NCBI GenBank assembly: GCA_025054515.1
Contig: JANWZT010000026.1
Location: 1-11,902 of the forward strand
Source: Candidatus Caldarchaeum sp.
GTDB lineage: Archaea; Thermoproteota; Nitrososphaeria_A; Caldarchaeales; Caldarchaeaceae
Direction of reading: 5' to 3'
Length of the DNA: 11,902 bases
The translations under genes were made by a program, and so were the position numbers. Numbering within the stretch: position 1 is the first letter of the stretch; the number at the start of each line of letters is the position of its first letter. The notes below the pieces were generated by a model. The model was not told the DNA's origin. It ran no database searches and saw only the letters and a program-made list of their open reading frames with translations. Shown one piece after another: positions 6,463 to 11,902 of this stretch.

Positions 6463-7620
6463 TTAAACGAACAATTCGACGGTGTCTCCGTCCATCAGCA
6501 CGTGGCCAGGCCCCACCTGCTGTCCCTGAATCTTCACCGAACGACCCCAAACTTTCGCAAACTTGAGCTCTTTCGCTATCTCCTTATGGATTATCTGCGC
6601 CAGTTCGCCGACCGTCGTCCCCTTCTTCATCACAACGGGCCTTCTGTTAACCACGCCGTCTTTCTGGGTGTATATCCGGACGAGGTCAAGCGATTCGAAG
6701 ACTTTTTTCACGAACGTTTCCTCGGCAAATGCATGTCCTTCAGAAAAGAGGAAAAGAGGGATGTTCATCTTTTCAACTGCCTTTTTGAGCTTTTCAACAT
6801 CTTCTTTTGTCGCGGCGTCGGCTCTTCCCATCACCACGACCGACTTTTTGAAGACAGTCGGCCTCAGAACCTGCTCCACGACTTCGTCGACCCCCGCGTC
6901 GCCGTAGATTTTGACCACGGCGTTCCTGATGCCGATTTGGAGCAATTGCTGACGAAGCTCCTCGTAACTGTCTCGGAAACGGCCGAACACAACAAGCCTC
7001 AACCCGCCGCTGTCCTTTTTCTCGAGAACCACTTCGTAATCCTTTACACCCAACACGATTCCTGATTCTTCGAGCATTTCGACGATTGTTGTGAACTGAT
7101 GGTAGGGGTTGTTCATTCCGTCGACCATAATTATTATCATGTCGGCGTTCCTCGCCGCCGCGATGCTTCTCGACGTGAAAGGTGTTTCTTCGAGTTTTGA
7201 TGTGATGACGGCAGGTAGTTCGACGAGCTGGATGCCGACGTCTTGGTGGAACATTATGGCCGGCACGGGCTTGACCGTGGTCATTTCATATTCGCTGACT
7301 TCCGGTTTGGCGTTGGTCAAAAGCCTGAGAAGAGTCGATTTTCCCGAATTCGCCGAACCCAGTAGGACAACCGTCGCGGCGCCCTCTTTTTTGAAAGAGT
7401 AAACATCTGTCCGACTTGTTTTTGTGGACTTCTTTTTTTCCAGCTCCTTCCGAAGTTTGGCGAGCGTTGTTTTGAGCTGGGCCCTCATTTTTTCCGTTCC
7501 TTTATGGTCGGGTATCAGCGGCAGTGCCTCCTCGAGGGCCTTGATTTTTTCTTCGACTGTTCTGGCTTCTTGGTATTTGGCGAGCTTGGCCTGTGCTTCG
7601 GCAGGCAGGTTTGTGGGCAT
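6463..7620 (-). CDS. TGS-domain GTPase of the Obg/DRG superfamily, with degenerate G motifs
   Basis: 385 residues from ATG 7620 (MPTNLPAEAQ). The frame is open to 7731, but that extension overlaps the DUF420 gene and is basic and atypical. Layout: helical/coiled N-terminus (8-66), G domain (about 80-300), TGS domain (about 312-385, ending GPGHVLMDGDTVELFV). The P-loop GSANSGKST (88-96) and a G2-like T114/T115 are good. G3 reads VELPAV (133-138) where DxxG is usual, and G4 reads GRAD (265-268) where NKxD is usual. DRG-type proteins bind ribosomes or tRNA-related partners, so a role in translation is likely but inferred. GTP preference may be changed. It is the gene before ATP synthase F, with a 35-base gap. 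Confidence 0.85.
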   Translation of the reverse strand: MPTNLPAEAQAKLAKYQEARTVEEKIKALEEALPLIPDHKGTEKMRAQLKTTLAKLRKELEKKKSTKTSRTDVYSFKKEGAATVVLLGSANSGKSTLLRLLTNAKPEVSEYEMTTVKPVPAIMFHQDVGIQLVELPAVITSKLEETPFTSRSIAAARNADMIIIMVDGMNNPYHQFTTIVEMLEESGIVLGVKDYEVVLEKKDSGGLRLVVFGRFRDSYEELRQQLLQIGIRNAVVKIYGDAGVDEVVEQVLRPTVFKKSVVVMGRADAATKEDVEKLKKAVEKMNIPLFLFSEGHAFAEETFVKKVFESLDLVRIYTQKDGVVNRRPVVMKKGTTVGELAQIIHKEIAKELKFAKVWGRSVKIQGQQVGPGHVLMDGDTVELFV

Positions 7621-7650
7621 CCTCCAGTTTACCGATGCTTTGGCGACGGA

Positions 7651-7660
7651 ATAAATTTTT
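7651..7660 (-). promoter_or_regulatory. TATA-like box for the TGS GTPase
   Basis: Minus strand reads AAAAATTTAT, about 35 bases before ATG 7620 and touching the DUF420 stop. Expected transcription start is near 7629, leaving a leader of under 10 bases. GGAGG (7621-7625) abuts the ATG with no spacer, so it is unlikely to act as a normal ribosome site. Confidence 0.4.
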
Positions 7661-8204
7661 AGATGTAGTTTAGTAGGAAGTAGACGAAAACGCCGAGGCC
7701 GCGGCTTAGACTCCACAGCCGCACGGCCCATCTTCCCACCAGCCTGTGCTTCGTTTTGCGGCCGACGTCCTTCAGTTCGATGAACCCGCCCGTCAATATG
7801 TTGTAGACCACGAGCGGAACCGACAGGATAGAAAGTCCCAAATGGATGAACAACGACGGCAGGTAGACGAAGTTCCGTATGATTTCGGGGCCTGTGAAAT
7901 GTTTGACGCCCCCGAGGAAAAGCCTTCCCAAATACATCACCAAAAAAGCTGTGATGAGGATGAAAGACGCCAGCATGAAAATTCTATGTAGCCCGATTTT
8001 ACGGTTTCTTATCGTGATGTATCCCGCGATCAGCGTTACGACCGCGACGCTGTTTACGGCCGCGATGGCGTGGGGCAGGAGGTTGACGATGGGGCTTTCG
8101 GCGGCCGGTGGCTCCCGAGGTGCGAGAAGCAGGTAGCTGAGGATGGTGTAGGATAGCAGGGTTGCGGTGATTGTCAGGACCACTGTCCAAGCGTGCCTGT
8201 CCAT
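7659..8204 (-). CDS. DUF420 family integral membrane protein
   Basis: 181-residue protein with five predicted membrane segments (about 7-27, 43-65, 75-97, 114-139, 163-181). It carries histidines in or beside them: H45 in LLPHAIAAVN, H73 in GLHRIF, H121 in FIHLGL and H153 in KHRLVGR, the pattern seen in DUF420. A bacterial member (CtaM/YozB) is needed for function of a haem-copper oxidase, so metal or haem handling at a respiratory oxidase is a reasonable inference; the archaeal role is not established. ATG 8204 gives MDRHAWTVVL. It is divergent from argS across 47 bases and lies 38 bases upstream of the GTPase on the same strand. Confidence 0.85.
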   Translation of the reverse strand: MDRHAWTVVLTITATLLSYTILSYLLLAPREPPAAESPIVNLLPHAIAAVNSVAVVTLIAGYITIRNRKIGLHRIFMLASFILITAFLVMYLGRLFLGGVKHFTGPEIIRNFVYLPSLFIHLGLSILSVPLVVYNILTGGFIELKDVGRKTKHRLVGRWAVRLWSLSRGLGVFVYFLLNYI

Positions 8205-8224
8205 GGTGGGAGGCGATGTCCGTC

Positions 8225-8237
8225 ATAATTTAATTTT
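8225..8237. promoter_or_regulatory. Shared AT-rich core promoter between DUF420 and argS
   Basis: ATAATTTAATTTT lies in the 47-base divergent gap, centred about 27 bases from the DUF420 ATG and about 21-24 from the argS ATG. Neither gene has a convincing Shine-Dalgarno. The placement fits leaderless, or nearly leaderless, transcripts in both directions. Confidence 0.5.
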
Positions 8238-8251
8238 GGCTCCAAATCACA

Positions 8252-10135
8252 ATGAATGGGTTGAAGCAATTCGTTGACGAAGTTAGGGATTTGCTGAAGA
8301 AATCCGGGGTCGAGGAGCCGAAGACCGTTTTTCCGAAAGACCCGCGGTTTGGAGATTTGTCTTCTCCGTCGGCCTTCGACATTGCGAAGAAGACAGGGAA
8401 TCCACCTGTTCAGGAGGCAAGGGCCTTGGCCGCACGGATGTCTGGTGAAAAGCTTCGGTACGTCGAAAAGATTGAGGTCGCCGACCCCGGATACCTGAAC
8501 TTCTACGCCAACTGGAAGACATTGGCTGTCGAAATTCTATCGGAAGCTGTTGAGCGCGGGCCTCGGTATGGTGAAATCGACATTGGGAAAGGGCGCTACG
8601 TGTTGGTCGAACACACCAGCGTCAACCCCAACAAAGCCCTTCACATCGGACACGCCAGAAACGTATGCCTCGGAGACAGCATCGCCCGGCTTCTGACAAA
8701 AACCAGCCACAAAGTCGCGGTCGCCAACTACATCGACGACAGCGGCGTCCAAATGGCCGAAATACTACTCGCCTTCACACATCTCGGATACAGCATTAAT
8801 CCACCGGAAGGAGAAAAATTCGACCAATACTGCGGACGAATTTACGCAGAAGTCAGCAAAAAAATCGAATCAAACCCAGAGCTGGAAAACCTTAAGCGAA
8901 AAATTGCCGCCGACCTTGAAAACTATGAATCCCAGGTTTACCGATTCAACGCAGAAGTCGTCGACCGTGTGCTCCGTGAACAACTCAAGACTTGTTGGCG
9001 TCTCGGTGCTCGGTACGATGTTTTGAACAAGGAAAGCGATGTGTTGTTTTTCGATTTGTGGGACGATGTATTCAAAAGTCTGCGGGAGGAAAATGCGGTC
9101 TATTTTGTTGATTCCGGGCCGAAAAAGGGGTGTTGGATGTTTGATTTGAGAGGTCATCCGAAGTTGAGCAAAGAGGGAGACGAAGTTTTGGTGAAAAGCG
9201 ACGGCTCCACCACCTACGTGGCCCGTGATCTCGGCTACGCCGCTTGGAAGCTGGGCCTGTTGAACAGGGATTTCAAATACAGGATGTTCGGCGTAAACCC
9301 CGACAACACTCCGGTTTACATAACCGACCGGAAAGGCCACGAAACCAAGCAGTTCGGCTCAGCATCCTACACGATAAACGTCGTCGACGTTCGGCAGAGA
9401 AGGCCGCAGGAAATCGTCAGATATGCTTTAGAGAAACTCGGTGCAGACCCCAGCCGCTACATCCACTACGCATACGAAGTTGTATCGCTGAGCAGAGCCG
9501 ACGCGGAAAAACTCAACGTCCCAGTGGAAGAGGCGTCATTCGTCCACATGTCCGGCAGAGGAGGCATCTATGTCAACGTCGACCCACTTCTTGACTACAT
9601 CAAGGCAAAGGCCATCGAAGGCGCGAGACAGCGTCATCCAGACTGGAGCAGTGAGAAAACCGAATATGTCGGCGAACAAATCGCCGTCGCGGCTTTGCGT
9701 TATTTCCTCGTCAGAGCAGACCCCGACAAAATGATCGTTTTCGACAGCTCAGAGGCGGCTGACATCGAAGGCGACACGGGGCCCTACATCATGTACGCGT
9801 ATGCGCGGGCGACGAGAATATTGGAGAAATCGGACACATCACCAGACCCGCGCAGAACCCCCGAAAAGCTCGAGGCCCAAGAAATCGAGCTCCTCAGGAA
9901 AATCAGCATCCTTCCGATGGTTTATGAAGAAGCGGTCAAAACCCTTTCCGTCAAACGCGTCGTCACCTATTTGCGGGAGCTGGCTTTCGTTTTCAACGAC
10001 TTCTACGAAACTTGTCCGGTATTGTCTGCGGCCGACGACACCAAGGTTTTCCGCCTCGCCATGGTGGAAGCTTTCAGGTCGGCGATGTCGTCGGCGGCCC
10101 AAGTCGTTGGAATTCCTCTCGTCGAAGAGATGTAG
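8252..10135 (+). CDS. argS: Arginyl-tRNA synthetase
   Basis: 627-residue class I synthetase that charges tRNA-Arg with arginine. Layout: N-terminal add-on domain (1-95), Rossmann catalytic core with EHTSVNPNKALHIGHARN (120-137, HIGH at 131-134, K128 just upstream), a second signature at MSGRGG (433-438), and a C-terminal helical DALR domain (GPYIMYAYARATRIL, then FNDFYETCPVL). The KMSKS counterpart has lost both lysines; ArgRS enzymes often deviate here, and the lysine before HIGH is thought to compensate. The end GIPLVEEM matches the usual ArgRS C-terminus, so the gene is complete. ATG 8252 fits the promoter placement. It stands alone on the plus strand between minus-strand genes. Confidence 0.96.
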   Translation: MNGLKQFVDEVRDLLKKSGVEEPKTVFPKDPRFGDLSSPSAFDIAKKTGNPPVQEARALAARMSGEKLRYVEKIEVADPGYLNFYANWKTLAVEILSEAVERGPRYGEIDIGKGRYVLVEHTSVNPNKALHIGHARNVCLGDSIARLLTKTSHKVAVANYIDDSGVQMAEILLAFTHLGYSINPPEGEKFDQYCGRIYAEVSKKIESNPELENLKRKIAADLENYESQVYRFNAEVVDRVLREQLKTCWRLGARYDVLNKESDVLFFDLWDDVFKSLREENAVYFVDSGPKKGCWMFDLRGHPKLSKEGDEVLVKSDGSTTYVARDLGYAAWKLGLLNRDFKYRMFGVNPDNTPVYITDRKGHETKQFGSASYTINVVDVRQRRPQEIVRYALEKLGADPSRYIHYAYEVVSLSRADAEKLNVPVEEASFVHMSGRGGIYVNVDPLLDYIKAKAIEGARQRHPDWSSEKTEYVGEQIAVAALRYFLVRADPDKMIVFDSSEAADIEGDTGPYIMYAYARATRILEKSDTSPDPRRTPEKLEAQEIELLRKISILPMVYEEAVKTLSVKRVVTYLRELAFVFNDFYETCPVLSAADDTKVFRLAMVEAFRSAMSSAAQVVGIPLVEEM

Positions 10136-10322
10136 CAGCCGAACATCAAAAACACGTTGGGGAGCCCGAAACACGCCGCTACAAAGAATTACAGGAGATT
10201 CAAACCATCGGCGCGAAAGTTTCTTAGTGAACGTAAAGGCTGAGGAGATACTCACTTCCACAGAAAGAACTTTACATGGTTCGCTGAACTGCTGAGAAGC
10301 GATACGTCCGGTCGAGGGTTCG
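10136..10322. other. Gene-free gap between convergent argS and the RNase J-like gene
   Basis: No convincing coding frame, tRNA or terminator with a long T-run is visible on either strand. Small inverted repeats are present (TCGCT 10281-10285 with AGCGA 10298-10302). This is the longest gene-free stretch in the window and may hold 3' untranslated regions or a small RNA, but nothing shows this directly. Confidence 0.5.
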
Positions 10323-11690
10323 TCAAAATAAATTGATTGCACGTCCATGCTCAGGAAAGATTACTTCAGCATCTATCCCTTTTTGTTGAAGCAACTTCGG
10401 AAAAAGCTCCTGCATCTCTGTATGGATGGGAATGACTTTTTTCGGCTGTATGCGTTCGATTATATTGAGCAAGTCGGTTTGTGATGCATGCCCCGAAGAA
10501 TGCACGTGATAGAAACGGAGCTCAAGCAGGTTGACCCAATTTTCGATTTTATCCATTTCGAGGATCTGCTCCTCTGAATGTGGCTCGCTCGTCGACAGCA
10601 CAAACGGCGAACCTTTTTCGGGCTTGATGTCGGAAAGCGTTATGATGTCTTCGGCCTTGCTCAAAACCAGCAAATATTTTCTCTGGTTTCGGCTTATCGT
10701 TCCTTCGGTTACGGTCGGAACTTTGTTCAAAAGCTCCGTCATCCACCGTGGATAATCATTTTTAGAATAGGTGCCTGTTCTCTTTTTTTCGAGGAAGGCC
10801 ACGAGCCTGCCTTCCTCCATGTCGGGAACCGATATCCTCCGGCCAGCCTTCCGCAAATATTCGAGAACGTTGGCGTGATGAACCGAAATGGCGGCGATAC
10901 GTCCAGTCGTCTCGGCGACTTTCAACACGGTATTGAGACGGTCGAAATCCATCATCGCGGCAACAACAATCACCAGCTTATCAGCTGCATTCCACGCAAT
11001 TTCTCCAATCATCTTTTCGACTTTTTCCTCGGACGTGGTCTTATCGTCGTTGATTCTCGTCCCCTCGATGATCAACACCTCCACTTTCTTGTCCACGCAT
11101 TTTTCGACAAAGTCTTGGGTCATTTGGGCCTTCGGTCCATGGAGTCGGAGGTCACCGGAATAGGCCAACACTCCTCCGTCGGTTTCGACGACGAAGCCGT
11201 ACGATGCTGGGATGCTGTGGTCGACGTGGACCGGATGGACCACGTTGTCACCGATTTTGAAAACCTCTCCGGTTTTGAAGGTGTGTATTTTGTGTTGTCT
11301 CTCGGTGTGGATGAGGTGTTCGGGCGATTTTGGTTTGGTGTTTTCCCGTGCCTGAATGAGCAGTTTAGTTGTTTCACCGAGGTGGATTGGAATGTCTTTG
11401 CGGATGAGCGACGCATGACCGTAGTGGTCGATGTGGCCATGAGAAATGACAACGGCGTCTGCGAAAGGTCGGGATAGGTCGTGAATGTAAAGGCCTTCGA
11501 TGTTGGGCAGGACACCTGTTAAGATGTAGTCTTTGACGAGTGAAAACCTTCGGGGCTGGAGGAAAGTGCTGAAGAACTTGCTTTTACCGTTAAAGTCGAC
11601 CCCGAAGTCGAGGAAAATCCTCGATTCGCTTTCGAGCAGTATCTTGTTACCTCCTATCTTCCCCGCTCCTCCGTAAACGGTCGTCTTCAA
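10323..11690 (-). CDS. RNase J-like metallo-beta-lactamase/beta-CASP nuclease
   Basis: 455-residue zinc-dependent RNA-processing nuclease family member. Metal motifs in order: SHGHIDHYGH (83-92; H84, H86, D88, H89), VDHSIPASYG (156-165; H158), YSGDLRLHG (177-185; D180), then HVHSSGHAS (395-403; H397, H401) and PIHTE (421-425; H423), which together give the two-zinc site and the beta-CASP region. Archaeal RNase J enzymes degrade RNA 5' to 3', and this is the likely role, although a related hydrolase activity is possible. The start is TTG 11690 (MKTTVYGG); a stop lies nine bases upstream in frame, so no longer start exists. It is divergent from the PAC2 gene and convergent with argS. Confidence 0.87.
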   Translation of the reverse strand: MKTTVYGGAGKIGGNKILLESESRIFLDFGVDFNGKSKFFSTFLQPRRFSLVKDYILTGVLPNIEGLYIHDLSRPFADAVVISHGHIDHYGHASLIRKDIPIHLGETTKLLIQARENTKPKSPEHLIHTERQHKIHTFKTGEVFKIGDNVVHPVHVDHSIPASYGFVVETDGGVLAYSGDLRLHGPKAQMTQDFVEKCVDKKVEVLIIEGTRINDDKTTSEEKVEKMIGEIAWNAADKLVIVVAAMMDFDRLNTVLKVAETTGRIAAISVHHANVLEYLRKAGRRISVPDMEEGRLVAFLEKKRTGTYSKNDYPRWMTELLNKVPTVTEGTISRNQRKYLLVLSKAEDIITLSDIKPEKGSPFVLSTSEPHSEEQILEMDKIENWVNLLELRFYHVHSSGHASQTDLLNIIERIQPKKVIPIHTEMQELFPKLLQQKGIDAEVIFPEHGRAINLF

Positions 11691-11730
11691 CGTCTTCTAC
11701 GAACGTTCCAGCGGTGTAAATCCTTTAACC

Positions 11731-11736
11731 TTATAG
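11731..11736 (+). promoter_or_regulatory. TATA-like box for the PAC2-family gene
   Basis: TTATAG is centred about 25 bases before GTG 11759, the spacing expected for a leaderless transcript. The same bases read CTATAA on the other strand, about 44 bases from the RNase J-like TTG; that gene may instead use the weaker TTTACA near 11716-11721. Confidence 0.4.
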
Positions 11737-11758
11737 TCGGCCCGATCTCTCACCCTTT

Positions 11759-11902
11759 GTGCTGAAATATTTTTTTAGCGACGAGCCTCCGGCGGGGGCG
11801 AAATATCTGGTGGCGGGGCTGCCTGACATGGGGAACGTCGCGGGTATAGCCGTCGAGCACCTGGTTAAAGTTCTTGGCATGAAGGTGTTTGCTTTGGTGC
11901 GG
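11759..11902 (+). CDS. PAC2 family protein, N-terminal 48 residues (runs off the right edge)
   Basis: Reads MLKYFFSDEP from GTG 11759, followed by KYLVAGLPDMGNVAGIAVEH and LVKVLGMKVFALVR. The GLPxxGNVxxxAxxHL pattern is typical of archaeal PAC2 (proteasome assembly chaperone type) proteins, which are ATP-grasp-unrelated, soluble, and of unproven function in archaea; a link to proteasome assembly is by homology. The gene is cut by the window end and not by a stop. The fragment is short, so the assignment rests on one block. Confidence 0.75.
   Translation, partial: MLKYFFSDEPPAGAKYLVAGLPDMGNVAGIAVEHLVKVLGMKVFALVR

Noticed and set aside
6428..6550. Extended N-terminus of ATP synthase subunit F
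   Set aside because: It overlaps the GTPase coding region, is low complexity, and exceeds the family length.
7621..7731. Extended N-terminus of the TGS GTPase
   Set aside because: It overlaps the DUF420 gene and would lie upstream of the likely promoter at 7651-7660.
10200..10325. Possible tRNA or C/D-box RNA (GGTTCG, GGTTTGAATC and several CTGA matches)
   Set aside because: No cloverleaf could be built around the T-loop-like strings, and the CTGA matches lack a proper C box at suitable spacing.
10578..11477. 299-codon plus-strand open frame opposite the RNase J-like gene
   Set aside because: The minus strand carries all the metal-binding motifs in order, so this frame is a shadow.

Overview
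The window is a compact stretch of archaeal chromosome. Support for an archaeon comes from the LysW amino-carrier lysine/arginine genes beside an Lrp-type regulator, two A/V-type ATP synthase subunits (F and E), a TGS-domain GTPase, an RNase J-like metallo-beta-lactamase, a PAC2-family protein, and AT-rich TATA-like boxes about 25 bases from start codons. The content resembles the TACK side (Sulfolobales, Thaumarchaeota, Aigarchaeota/Caldarchaeales), but I cannot fix the lineage by reading alone. There are no mobile elements, CRISPR arrays, rRNA or tRNA genes that I could recognise. TTG and GTG start codons are frequent.

Region 1 (1-4138): a minus-strand operon lysY-lysZ-lysW-lysX-lysJ (lysJ runs off the left edge), with a divergent Lrp/AsnC regulator (lysM-like) upstream. 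LysW is the small zinc-binding carrier. LysX ligates the substrate (alpha-aminoadipate and/or glutamate) to its C-terminus. LysZ phosphorylates, LysY reduces and LysJ transaminates the carrier-bound intermediate. LysK, the releasing hydrolase, is not in view. The standout feature is that this LysW ends in Gln rather than the Glu on whose side chain the pathway normally builds.

Region 2 (4135-8204): a minus-strand run of a DUF420 membrane protein, a TGS-type GTPase with degenerate G motifs, ATP synthase subunits F and E, SurE nucleotidase, and an unrecognised 161-residue protein whose stop codon interlocks with that of the Lrp gene. The other ATP synthase subunits are not nearby.

Region 3 (8252-11902): argS on the plus strand, a gene-free gap of 187 bases, a minus-strand RNase J-like nuclease, and the first 48 codons of a PAC2-family protein on the plus strand.

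Two of the three divergent gene pairs (lysY/lysM and DUF420/argS) look driven from a single central AT-rich element placed so that transcripts in both directions would start at or next to the start codons. The third pair (RNase J-like/PAC2) has such an element for PAC2 only.
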